64,000 nt of DNA from Streptomyces sp. NBC_01116 (lineage in GTDB: Bacteria > Actinomycetota > Actinomycetes > Streptomycetales > Streptomycetaceae), in contig NZ_CP108644.1 in the NCBI RefSeq assembly GCF_041435495.1, positions 5,255,501 through 5,319,500 on the forward strand. The letters are read 5' to 3'. How positions within the stretch are numbered: position 1 is the stretch's first letter; each line of letters begins with the position of its first letter. This document shows positions 34,418-43,381 of this stretch, one piece after another. Under the pieces are notes generated by a model. That model searched no databases, was not told where the DNA came from, and saw only the letters and a program-made list of their open reading frames with translations. Both the position numbers and the translations under genes were made by a program.

Positions 34418-37400
34418 GTGGACGACTATGCGGGTCGGGTGCTTGCCGACCGCTACCGCCTTCCGCTGCCCCCGTCCGACGGGTACGAACTGGCGGAGAC
34501 CCGGGCGTTCGACACCTACAGCGGACAGGAAGTCCTGGTCCGCCAGGTGCCGTTGCCGGAGATCGTGGACGCGGAGGTCCTCGACGCCGACGGGTACCCC
34601 TCGGCGTCCGGACGCGCCACCGGGCGCGCGGTACGCCGCAGCACGGACCCCGCGGTCCGGAGGGCGATCGAGGCCGCGCAGGCCGCCGCACAGGTGCCCG
34701 ACCACCCCCGGCTCGACCAGGTCTTCGACGTGTTCGCCGAAGCGGGCTCGCTGTGGATAGTGAGCGAGCTCGTCCCCGCCCGTCCGCTCGCCGCCCTGCT
34801 CGCCGAACGCCCCCTCAACCCCTACCGGGCGGCCGAGATCGGCTCCGACGTGCTCACCGCCCTGCGGGTGCTGCACGCCCACGGCTGGACCCACCGCAAC
34901 ATCACCGTGCGCACGGTCCTGGTGTGCGACGACGGCCGCGTCATGCTCACCGGTCTCGCGGCGGGCGCCGCCGAGGAGGCGCTCTGCGGGTACGCCCCCG
35001 GACCGGTGCCCGACACCGATCCGGTGGCCGGCCCCACGACGTACGGCATCCCGGCCGGCGAGCCCGCACCGCCGGGTGAGCCGGACGGCGCCTACGCGCT
35101 CCCGCCGGCCAGGGGCGAGACGGAGTACGCGCCGGTCGGGGGCTACGGGCCCGTCGACGACGGCGAGGGCTCCGCGGACGTCGAGGAGTACGCGGAGTAC
35201 GCGGAAGCGGACGTCCAGGAGTACGCCGATGACGACGGCGACGTCCGTTCGGACCGGGCGCACCGGGCGGACCAGGGGTTTTCCGTTCCGTCGCTGCCGC
35301 GGGGATACGCACCGCGCCGGCCCGACGACCGTGATGACGAGCGACCCGACGACGGGTATGACGATCAGCACGACGACCGGTACGACCTGCCGCCGGGCGG
35401 CCCGGAAGCCGCGCCCTTCGCGTCGCCCGCCGGGCAGGAGATCGTCCCCCGCCCCGCCGCCCCCGCCGTCCCGTACACCGCCGTGCCGCCCCCCGCCGAG
35501 CCCGGAGCCGCGAGCGCCGCCCAGCTGCGGGCCGCGCGCGCCGGAGCCATCGCCGCCTACCGGGCGGGCGCACGGGCCGCCGCCCGGGTCACCGAGGACC
35601 GGCACCAGACCGACCGCGCACCGGCCGACCTCACGAAGTCGCCGCCGGAAGGGCGCGCGCCCGCCCCGGGCACCGGCGGCATCACCGGAGCCGACGCGGA
35701 CGCCGACACCGGCATCCTCCCGCCCCAGCGCCCGGCTCCCGGTGCCCCGGCCCCGGGAGCCCCCACGCCCCCCGGGCTGACCTCGCCCTGGGGCATCCCC
35801 GCCGAGGACCCCTACGACGACGAGGACGAGGACGACGAGGACGGCCCCCGCACGCCCGGCCGCCGCGTCCACCTCGCCGGGACCTGGGACGACGGGCCCG
35901 GTGCGCGACCCGTCTCCGCGGGCGGCTCCGGCGAGGACGCGTTGCGCGCCGACTCCCGGCGGCCCGGAGCGTCGGCCCCGTCCCCGGGACAGCTCGCCCG
36001 CACCGCGCCGTCCCGGGACGGGCGGACCGCCCCCCGGGCCTGGGAGGAGGCCGTCGCGGGCGGCGACGAGCCCGCCGTCTACCGGGGCCCCGCCACCCCG
36101 CTCGCCGCCGAACGAGCCCGCCAGGCACGGATCGCCGTCGTCGGAGCCGTCACCGAGCGCTGGGCCCCCGAGCAGGCGGGCCCGGTCCACGACAACTGGC
36201 AGCTCGCGCCGCCCATCGGCCCCTCCACCGACCTGTGGGCGCTCGGCGCTCTGCTCTACCGCGCCGTCCAGGGCCACGCCCCCTACCCCGAGGAGAACGC
36301 GGCCGAGCTCGTCCAGATGGTGTGCGGGGAGCCGCCCGCCTTCGCGGAGGAGTGCGGTCCGCTCCGGCCCGTCGTCGAGTCGCTGCTGCGCCAGGACCCC
36401 ACGGAGCGGCCCGACTTCGAGGAGCTGCGCGGCTGGCTGCGCTCGCTGGTGCGCTCCGCGCCGGAGCCGGAGGCGGGCGCCGACGTCGTGCCGCTGCCCG
36501 CGCCCGACGCCACCAGGCTCCCCGTCGTACGCCGCCGGGGCGAGCTGGTCCGCCGGCGCCGGGGCCGTTTCGGCGGCGGCTCGGCGCAGGGCAGGCACCG
36601 CCAGGGGAAGCGTCAGCAACCGCCGAAGCAGCGCGGTGGCGGCGACCGGCGGGACCTTCAGGAGTCGCTGCTGCCGCCCGACCGTTCCGTGGGGATGCCC
36701 GTGGAGACCTGGGAGGAGGAGCGCCCGGCCCGCGCCCCCCGTGCGCCCAAGGGGCCCCGGGTGCTGCGGGAACCGCCGCGCCGGGGCGAGGAGCCCTCCT
36801 CCCCGCGCAGGCTCGGCCGGCTGCTGCTCGTCCTCATCCTGCTGCTGATGGCCGCCGCCGTCGTGTACGCCGTGATGTTCATGCCGAAGCAGGAACCGGG
36901 CAAGGACGGCGGAGCGCCGACGTCGCCCGCCGGTTCCGCCGCGCCGCCCGCCGCCTCGGGGGAGCCCGGTCCTTCCGCCTCGGCGGACGGGTCCGCCGAT
37001 GATCCCGGCTCCCAGCAGCCGCAGACCAGCCGGTCGGCCGTCGCGCTCGCCCCCGGCTACGCGCTCCGCAAGGACGCGGAGGGCTTCGAGGTCGGCGTAC
37101 CGAAGGACTGGCAGCGCAGCCCCGCCAACGCGGACCGGCAGATCCGCTACGGCAGCGACGGGTTCACCCTGCTCGTCGTGCCCGGCCGGGACACCGTCAA
37201 GGCGGGAGGCGGCGATCCGCTGGACTACCAGCGGGACAAGGAGCCCGAGCTCCAGCCGTTCCGGGACTCCAGCTGGTCCTCCTCGTCCGGCCTGCGCCGC
37301 GTCGATGTCGGGCGACAGGCCATGGCCGAGGGGCAGTTCACCTGGCAGGAGAGCGGCGGGCGCGAGGTGTACGTCCGTAATCTCGCCATGATCGTCGAGG

Positions 37401-37498
37401 GCAGGTACCACGTCATCCAGGTCATCGGGCCCGAGAGCGACCGGGACAAGGTCACCGAGATCTACGAGCAGGCCATCGCCTCGTACCGGGTCACCTGA
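34418..37498 (+). CDS. Transmembrane pseudokinase with a split kinase domain
   Basis: GTG at 34418 with GGGGAGG upstream gives 1026 residues. The kinase N-lobe and catalytic loop (1-185) are recognisable but dead: the Gly loop is missing, VAVK reads VLVRQV, HRDxKPxN reads HRNITVRTV (Asn161), and DFG reads TGL (178-180). The second half of the kinase fold (DLWALGALLYRAVQGHAPY...RPDFEELRGWL) only resumes near residue 590, after about 400 disordered, Pro/Glu/Asp-rich residues. A TM segment (about 803-825) and an exported domain (GYALRKDAEGFEVGVPKDWQR...) like those of the flanking kinases follow. It probably acts as a scaffold or regulator of the neighbouring kinases. Confidence 0.88.
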   Translation: MDDYAGRVLADRYRLPLPPSDGYELAETRAFDTYSGQEVLVRQVPLPEIVDAEVLDADGYPSASGRATGRAVRRSTDPAVRRAIEAAQAAAQVPDHPRLDQVFDVFAEAGSLWIVSELVPARPLAALLAERPLNPYRAAEIGSDVLTALRVLHAHGWTHRNITVRTVLVCDDGRVMLTGLAAGAAEEALCGYAPGPVPDTDPVAGPTTYGIPAGEPAPPGEPDGAYALPPARGETEYAPVGGYGPVDDGEGSADVEEYAEYAEADVQEYADDDGDVRSDRAHRADQGFSVPSLPRGYAPRRPDDRDDERPDDGYDDQHDDRYDLPPGGPEAAPFASPAGQEIVPRPAAPAVPYTAVPPPAEPGAASAAQLRAARAGAIAAYRAGARAAARVTEDRHQTDRAPADLTKSPPEGRAPAPGTGGITGADADADTGILPPQRPAPGAPAPGAPTPPGLTSPWGIPAEDPYDDEDEDDEDGPRTPGRRVHLAGTWDDGPGARPVSAGGSGEDALRADSRRPGASAPSPGQLARTAPSRDGRTAPRAWEEAVAGGDEPAVYRGPATPLAAERARQARIAVVGAVTERWAPEQAGPVHDNWQLAPPIGPSTDLWALGALLYRAVQGHAPYPEENAAELVQMVCGEPPAFAEECGPLRPVVESLLRQDPTERPDFEELRGWLRSLVRSAPEPEAGADVVPLPAPDATRLPVVRRRGELVRRRRGRFGGGSAQGRHRQGKRQQPPKQRGGGDRRDLQESLLPPDRSVGMPVETWEEERPARAPRAPKGPRVLREPPRRGEEPSSPRRLGRLLLVLILLLMAAAVVYAVMFMPKQEPGKDGGAPTSPAGSAAPPAASGEPGPSASADGSADDPGSQQPQTSRSAVALAPGYALRKDAEGFEVGVPKDWQRSPANADRQIRYGSDGFTLLVVPGRDTVKAGGGDPLDYQRDKEPELQPFRDSSWSSSSGLRRVDVGRQAMAEGQFTWQESGGREVYVRNLAMIVEGRYHVIQVIGPESDRDKVTEIYEQAIASYRVT

Positions 37499-37695
37499 CC
37501 GCCGGTCACACCCGGCCGCGCGCACGTGGCTGTCCGTGATCCGACACCTGACCGCACGTCATCGCCACCGCTCCGCCAGGGGCGTTGTGCGGTGCCGACA
37601 ACCATCACAGTGCGGTCTCGTGGGCGATCCCCGGTTCCGCCTCCCCGCCCTGCCTCCGTAATCTGGCCATTCGAGGAACGGGGCGGGGACATCAC

Positions 37696-39432
37696 GTGGA
37701 TCGATCACAGAGCACGGAAGCCGGACTGGTGCTGGCGGGACGCTACCGGCTGGGCGACGTCCTCGGCCGGGGCGGCATGGGCAAGGTCTGGCGCGCCCAC
37801 GACGAGGTGCTGCACCGCACGGTCGCCGTCAAGGAGTTGACCGCCGGGCTGTACGTCGCCGAGGCCGACCGGCTCGTCCTGCACGCCAGGACGCAGAAGG
37901 AGGCGCGGGCGGCGGCGCGCATCACGCACCCCGGCGTCGTCACCGTCCACGACGTGATCGAGTACGACCACCGTCCCTGGATCGTCATGCAGTACGTCGA
38001 CGGGCCCTCACTCGCCGACTCCGCCAAGGAGAGCGGCGAGGTCGCCCCGCGCGAGGCGGCCCGGATCGGGCTGCACGTGCTGAGCGCCCTGCGCGCCGCG
38101 CACGCGGCCGGGGTGCTGCACCGTGACGTCAAGCCCGGCAACGTCCTGCTGGCCCGCGACGGGCAGGTGCTGCTGACCGACTTCGGCATCGCCGCGATCG
38201 AGGGCGACTCCACCATCACCCGTACCGGCGAACTGGTCGGCTCCATCGACTACCTGGCCCCGGAACGGGTACGCGGGGGCGACCCCGGACCGGCCTCCGA
38301 TCTCTGGTCCCTGGGCGCGACGCTGTACACGGCGGTCGAGGGGACCTCGCCGTTCCGCCGTACTTCCCCGATCTCCACCATGCAGGCCGTCGTCACCGAG
38401 GAGCCGCCCGCCCCGGTCAACGCCGGTCCGCTCGGCGCCGTGATCACCGCGCTGCTCCGCAAGGACCCGGACGACCGGCCCACGGCGGCCCAGACCGAGC
38501 AGATGCTGCTGGACGCGATGGACGGCCGCGAACCCCGCGCCGCCCAGGCGCACGTGCCGACCCAGCGCCTCCCCGAGGACGCCCGGTACGGCTACCAGGA
38601 CGCGAGCGGCCCCGGCGGCCCGGACGGAGCCGACGGTTCCGACGGCGCCACCGCCCGGCTGCCCGGCGCGGCCTCCTCCGCGACGGCGCCCCCCGCCCCG
38701 GGCCCGGACACCACAGCCCCGGTCACCGGCCCCGCCTCCGCCCCGGTGACCCGGCGCACCGGCTCCCGCCGGCGCACGGTGCTCGTCGTGGTCGTCGCCG
38801 CCGCCGTCCTGGGGGGCGCGGCCGGGCTGTTCGCGATGAAGTACGGGGAGGGCCCGGACGCCCCCGGCACCACGGGCGGCGGCACGGTCGCCGCCGGCAC
38901 GCCGTCCCCGGGGCGGACCTCCTCGGAGCAGACCTCCCCGGATCCGGCCGTCTCCTCGAAGGGGATACCGGAGATACCCGACGGCTGGCACCGGGTCGAC
39001 GATCCGGCGGGGTTCAGCCTGGTGGTGCCGGTGGACTGGACCCGGCAGGTCCAGGACGGCCAGATCGACTACACGCCGGACGGCGGGGCCCACCGGATCC
39101 GCATCAGCGTCGACCCGGACCCGGACTTCGACCATCCGTATCTGCACATGGAGAACATGGAGGAGCAGCTCTCCGAGCGGCTGCCGGGCTACCAGCGGAT
39201 CGGGATGGAGAAGAACACCTTCCGCGACCGGCCGGGCGCCCGCTGGGAGTTCACCTGGAACGAGACCAAGGACCACCCGGGACCCCGGCACGGCATCGAC
39301 CAGATGTACTACGGCGGTCCCGGCGGCCCGGAGTACGCGCTGTATCTGACCGCCCCGCAGGAGGGCTGGGAGGCCAGCCGCGAGAAGTTCGACATCATGC
39401 TGCGCAGCTGGAGCGCCCCGAAGCCGCAGTGA
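37696..39432 (+). CDS. Membrane receptor Ser/Thr protein kinase
   Basis: GTG at 37696 follows GGGGCGGGGA; the frame to 37585 is leader. The 578-residue protein has all catalytic elements: GRGGMGKV, Lys46 in VAVKEL, helix-C Glu in KEARAAARI, HRDVKPGN (Asp144), DFG (162-164), SPE-type as APE. A Pro/Ala/Thr linker, one TM segment (about 357-377) and a C-terminal exported domain (GIPEIPDGWHRVDDPAGFSLVVPVDWTRQV...) of the same type as in the two upstream genes follow. It should autophosphorylate and act on cytoplasmic targets. Signal unknown. Confidence 0.95.
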   Translation: MDRSQSTEAGLVLAGRYRLGDVLGRGGMGKVWRAHDEVLHRTVAVKELTAGLYVAEADRLVLHARTQKEARAAARITHPGVVTVHDVIEYDHRPWIVMQYVDGPSLADSAKESGEVAPREAARIGLHVLSALRAAHAAGVLHRDVKPGNVLLARDGQVLLTDFGIAAIEGDSTITRTGELVGSIDYLAPERVRGGDPGPASDLWSLGATLYTAVEGTSPFRRTSPISTMQAVVTEEPPAPVNAGPLGAVITALLRKDPDDRPTAAQTEQMLLDAMDGREPRAAQAHVPTQRLPEDARYGYQDASGPGGPDGADGSDGATARLPGAASSATAPPAPGPDTTAPVTGPASAPVTRRTGSRRRTVLVVVVAAAVLGGAAGLFAMKYGEGPDAPGTTGGGTVAAGTPSPGRTSSEQTSPDPAVSSKGIPEIPDGWHRVDDPAGFSLVVPVDWTRQVQDGQIDYTPDGGAHRIRISVDPDPDFDHPYLHMENMEEQLSERLPGYQRIGMEKNTFRDRPGARWEFTWNETKDHPGPRHGIDQMYYGGPGGPEYALYLTAPQEGWEASREKFDIMLRSWSAPKPQ

Positions 39433-39661
39433 GCCCCCCCCAAGACGCAGGGCCTCCGGAGACGCGGCGAAGGACGGCGACGCGATCTTCACCGGGGCGA
39501 GGTCACCGAGGGGCTGAAGATTCGCGCCTCCTGAGTGCCGAGGGTAGGCCGCCGAGGGTCGGCCGGTCGCATAGCCACTGATCAGCGGTTATGTCGCCAG
39601 CGATCACTGGCTGGTTCGAGGAGGGGGTCCGGCAGGGGTGGCGGGTCCTGTGAAAAACTGT

Positions 39662-39673
39662 TACCCACGGGTA
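39662..39673. promoter_or_regulatory. Dyad TACCC-AC-GGGTA upstream of the aldehyde dehydrogenase
   Basis: TACCC (39662-39666) and GGGTA (39669-39673) flank AC. The dyad lies 19 bases before the -10-like CATACT (39693-39698), a good operator position. Confidence 0.45.
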
Positions 39674-39692
39674 CCCAAAGGCTCCGGCTGGA

Positions 39693-39698
39693 CATACT
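39693..39698 (+). promoter_or_regulatory. -10 box of a short-leader promoter
   Basis: CATACT ends 9 bases before the ATG at 39708, and no Shine-Dalgarno sequence is visible, so the transcript is leaderless or nearly so. Confidence 0.5.
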
Positions 39699-39707
39699 CT
39701 CGGCCTC

Positions 39708-41324
39708 ATGACGGACTCGCAGGCCCCTGACGCCCCTCTCGGTACGAACCCCGTGGCGGCCGTGCCCGCCGGTGTGCGTACCGCCGCCGACGTGGTCACC
39801 CCCGAGGTGATCGCCCAGCTGACCCGCGGTGTCGTCGGGTCGGGCCGCACGGCCAACCACACCCCCTTCACCGGGGAGAAGCTGGCCGACCTGCCCGAGT
39901 CCACCCCCGAGGACGTCGCCACCGCCTTCGACCGGGCCCGCGCCGCCCAGACCGTCTGGGCCGCCGCCCCCGTCCGGCAGCGGGCCGCCGTCCTGCTGCG
40001 CTTCCACGACCTCGTGCTCAACCGCCAGTCCGAGGTCCTCGACCTCATCCAGCTGGAGACCGGCAAGGCCCGCCTGCACGCCCACGAGGAGGTGCTGGCC
40101 GTCGCCGTCGCCGCCCGCCACTACGGGCGCAAGGCCGTCTCCTACCTCAAGCCCCGCCGCCACACCGGCGTCGTCCCGACGCTCACCAAGGTCACCGAAC
40201 TGCGCCAGCCGCGCGGCGTCGTCGGCCAGATCGCCCCTTGGAACTACCCGCTCGAACTCTCCGTGGGCGACGCGCTGCCCGCGTTCGTCTCCGGCAACGC
40301 CGTCGTGATGAAGCCCGACACGGAGACCGCGCTCACCGCCCTGTGGGCCCGCGACCTGCTGATCGAGGCCGGACTGCCCGCCGAGGTCTTCCAGGTCGTC
40401 CTCGGGGAGGGACCCGTCGTCGGCCCCGAGGTCGTCAGCCGCGCCGACTACGTCTCCTTCACCGGCTCCACCCGCACCGGCCGCGAGGTCGCGGTCGGCG
40501 CCGCGTCCCGGCTGGTCGGCGTCTCCCTGGAGCTCGGCGGCAAGAACGCCATGCTCGTGCTGGAGGACGCCGACGTCGAGAAGGCCGCCGCCGGAGCCGT
40601 CCGCGCCTGCTTCTCCTCGGCCGGACAGCTCTGCATCTCCATCGAGCGGCTGTACGTCCACGAGTCGATCGCCGACGACTTCGTGGAGCGCTTCGCCACC
40701 CGGACGAAGGCCATGCGGCTCGGCAGCGCCCTCGCGTACGGGGCCGACATGGGCTCCCTCGTCGGCGAACGCCAGCTGGAGACCGTGACGCAGCACGTCG
40801 ACGAGGCCGTCGAGAAGGGCGCGAAGCTCATCGCCGGCGGCGTCGCGCGCCCCGACATCGGCCCGCTGTTCTACGAGCCGACCATCCTCGACGGGGTGGA
40901 GGCGCCGATGACCGTCTGCTCCGAGGAGACCTTCGGGCCGGTCGTCTCGATCTACCGCTTCAGCGACGAGGACGAGGTGATCGCGCTGGCCAACGCCACC
41001 CCGTACGGCCTCAACTCCAGCGTCTGGACCACCGACTCCCGGCGCGGCCACCGGGTCGCCGCCCGGCTGCGCACCGGCACCGTCAACATCAACGAGGGGT
41101 ACGCCCCCGCCTACGGCAGCGTCCAGTCCCCGATGGGCGGCATGAAGGAGTCCGGCCTCGGCCGACGGCACGGCTCCGAGGGCATCCTCAAGTACACCGA
41201 GGCCCAGACCGTCGCCCAGCAGCGGCTGATCCCGCTCGCGCCCTCCTTCGGGATGGACGACGAGAAGTACGCCGCGTTCATGACCCGCAGCCTCAGGGCG
41301 ATGAAGGCGTTCCGGCTGCGCTGA
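39708..41324 (+). CDS. gabD: Succinate-semialdehyde dehydrogenase (NADP type)
   Basis: This aldehyde dehydrogenase (538 residues) has the NAD(P) site QIAPWNYPLELSVGDALPAF, the GSTRTGREV loop, catalytic Glu in LELGGKNAM and Cys in SSAGQLCISIERLYV, with EETFGPVVSIYRF and the C-terminal GGMKESGLGRRHG. The length with the Ala-rich leader and SSAG-QLC context match the GabD2-like, succinate-semialdehyde-preferring enzymes of actinobacteria. It would convert succinate semialdehyde to succinate. Substrate assignment is by similarity. No GABA aminotransferase is adjacent; the next gene, a GMC oxidoreductase, starts 60 bases later. Confidence 0.88.
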   Translation: MTDSQAPDAPLGTNPVAAVPAGVRTAADVVTPEVIAQLTRGVVGSGRTANHTPFTGEKLADLPESTPEDVATAFDRARAAQTVWAAAPVRQRAAVLLRFHDLVLNRQSEVLDLIQLETGKARLHAHEEVLAVAVAARHYGRKAVSYLKPRRHTGVVPTLTKVTELRQPRGVVGQIAPWNYPLELSVGDALPAFVSGNAVVMKPDTETALTALWARDLLIEAGLPAEVFQVVLGEGPVVGPEVVSRADYVSFTGSTRTGREVAVGAASRLVGVSLELGGKNAMLVLEDADVEKAAAGAVRACFSSAGQLCISIERLYVHESIADDFVERFATRTKAMRLGSALAYGADMGSLVGERQLETVTQHVDEAVEKGAKLIAGGVARPDIGPLFYEPTILDGVEAPMTVCSEETFGPVVSIYRFSDEDEVIALANATPYGLNSSVWTTDSRRGHRVAARLRTGTVNINEGYAPAYGSVQSPMGGMKESGLGRRHGSEGILKYTEAQTVAQQRLIPLAPSFGMDDEKYAAFMTRSLRAMKAFRLR

Positions 41325-41384
41325 CCGCCCGGGGGCCGCGGCGAGGTCCGCCCTTTTCGTACCGATCCCGTTCCGAGGAGTGCC

Positions 41385-43280
41385 ATGTCCCAGGACAGCC
41401 CTGCCCAGAAACAGGCCGCGAGCCCTGCCCCGGTGAGCCGGGTCCCGGCCGAGGACGACGCCGCGTACGACTACGACGTCCTGGTCGTCGGATCGGGCTT
41501 CGGGGGAGCGGTGTCGGCGCTCCGGCTGACCGAGAAGGGATACCGGGTCGGGGTCCTGGAGGCGGGCCGCCGCTTCACCCCCGGCACCCTCCCCAAGACC
41601 TCCTGGGACCTGAGGAACTACCTCTGGGCCCCCGCGCTGGGCCTCTTCGGCATCCAGCGCGTCCACCTCCTCGGCAACGTCATGGTGCTCGCCGGGGCCG
41701 GGGTCGGCGGCGGATCGCTCAACTACGCCAACACGCTGTACGTGCCGCCCGCCCCGTTCTTCGAGGACCGCCAGTGGGCCTCGATCACCGACTGGCAGGA
41801 CGAGCTGAAGCCGTACTACGACCAAGCCCGCCGCATGCTCGGGGTCCGCCTCAACCCGACCATGACCCCCTCCGACGTCCACCTCAAGGCCGCCGCCGAG
41901 GCCATGGGCGTCGGCGACACCTTCCACCTGGCCCCGGTCGGCGTCTTCTTCGGCGACGGCAAGGACGCCGACGGCACCGCGAAGGCCCGGCCCGGCGGCA
42001 CCGTCCCCGACCCGTACTTCGGCGGCGCGGGCCCCGCACGCAAGGCGTGCACCGAGTGCGGAGAGTGCATGACGGGCTGCCGCCACGGCGCCAAGAACAC
42101 CCTCAACGAGAACTACCTCCACCTCGCCGAGAAGGCCGGAGCGGTCATCCACCCGATGACGTCCGTCGTCGCGGTCACCGACGACCCCGAGGGCGGCTAC
42201 CGGGTCCTCACCGTCCCCACCGACCGCCGCCGCCGGGCGAAGCCCACGAAGCTGCGCGCCCGCAAGGTCGTCGTCGCCGCCGGCACGTACGGCACCCAGA
42301 CCCTGCTGCACACCATGAAGGACCGGGGCCTGCTGCCCCGGCTCTCCGCGAGGCTCGGCGAGCTGACCCGCACCAACTCCGAGGCACTGGTCGGCTCCCA
42401 GACCAGCGACCGCCGCTACCGCAAGAAGCACGGCACCGCGAAGGCCGACTTCTCGCAGGGCGTCGCGATCACCTCCTCGATCCACCCCGACGGCAACACC
42501 CACATCGAGCCCGTCCGCTACGGCAAGGGCTCCAACGCCATGGGCGCGATGTCGATCCTCCAGGTCCCCTACGGGGCCCACCGGGTCCGCGGCTGGCTCG
42601 CCAACATGGTCAAGCACCCGACCCTCGCCGCCCGGTCGCTCTCCAACCACCACTGGTCGGAACGCACCATCATCGGCCTGGTCATGCAGTCGCTGGACAA
42701 CTCCCTGACGACGTACCGCAAAGCGGGCGGCGTCGGCAAGGGCCTGCTCACCGCCCGCCAGGGCCACGGCGCCCCCAACCCGACCCAGATTCCCGAGGCC
42801 ACCCGCAGCGCCACTCTGCTGGCCGAGGAGATCAACGGCTTCGCCGGCTCCAACGTCGGCGAGCTGATGGGCACCCCGCTCACCGCCCACTTCCTCGGCG
42901 GCTGCCCGATCGGCGCGAGCGCCGACGAAGGCGTCATCGACCCGTACCACCGCCTCTACGGCCACCCCGGCATCAGCGTCGTCGACGGCTCCGCGGTCTC
43001 CGCCAACCTCGGCGTCAACCCCTCGCTGACCATCACCGCCCAGGCCGAACGCGCGATGTCCTTCTGGCCCAACAAGGGCGAGGCGGACCCTCGCCCGGAA
43101 CAGGGCGAGTCCTACGAGCGGCTCACGCCCGTGGAGCCGCTCGCGCCGGCCGTGCCGAAGGAGGCGTTCGGCGCGCTGAAGCTGCCGTTCCTGGGCCTCC
43201 CCGTGGTGCCGCCGAAGGGGACGGCGGAGGCCGGGGCGGGCATCGAGGGCGTCGGGAACACCCCCGTACCCAATCCGTGA
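41385..43280 (+). CDS. GMC oxidoreductase (ChoD/cholesterol-oxidase-like)
   Basis: The 631-residue flavoprotein starts with a Pro/Ala leader and the FAD loop VVGSGFGGAVSALRL. It has GAGVGGGSLNYANTL and the C-terminal VDGSAVSANLGVNPSLTITAQAERAM block. A Cys cluster, C222-X2-C225-X2-C228-X3-C232 (CTECGECMTGC), is built like a ferredoxin-type Fe-S motif and is known from this GMC subgroup. It resembles M. tuberculosis ChoD, which lies next to guaB3 there, but that annotation as cholesterol oxidase is weakly supported. The true alcohol or sterol substrate is open. ATG at 41385 follows GAGGAG. Confidence 0.88.
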   Translation: MSQDSPAQKQAASPAPVSRVPAEDDAAYDYDVLVVGSGFGGAVSALRLTEKGYRVGVLEAGRRFTPGTLPKTSWDLRNYLWAPALGLFGIQRVHLLGNVMVLAGAGVGGGSLNYANTLYVPPAPFFEDRQWASITDWQDELKPYYDQARRMLGVRLNPTMTPSDVHLKAAAEAMGVGDTFHLAPVGVFFGDGKDADGTAKARPGGTVPDPYFGGAGPARKACTECGECMTGCRHGAKNTLNENYLHLAEKAGAVIHPMTSVVAVTDDPEGGYRVLTVPTDRRRRAKPTKLRARKVVVAAGTYGTQTLLHTMKDRGLLPRLSARLGELTRTNSEALVGSQTSDRRYRKKHGTAKADFSQGVAITSSIHPDGNTHIEPVRYGKGSNAMGAMSILQVPYGAHRVRGWLANMVKHPTLAARSLSNHHWSERTIIGLVMQSLDNSLTTYRKAGGVGKGLLTARQGHGAPNPTQIPEATRSATLLAEEINGFAGSNVGELMGTPLTAHFLGGCPIGASADEGVIDPYHRLYGHPGISVVDGSAVSANLGVNPSLTITAQAERAMSFWPNKGEADPRPEQGESYERLTPVEPLAPAVPKEAFGALKLPFLGLPVVPPKGTAEAGAGIEGVGNTPVPNP

Positions 43281-43381
43281 TCTTCCTCCGGGCAACTCTT
43301 CGGTGAGCTGCGCGGTCGAACCCGTACCGCGGTGACCGTCACAGCGGTCACACAGCTTCCGCCGAGTCCCCGAGGTCCCCG

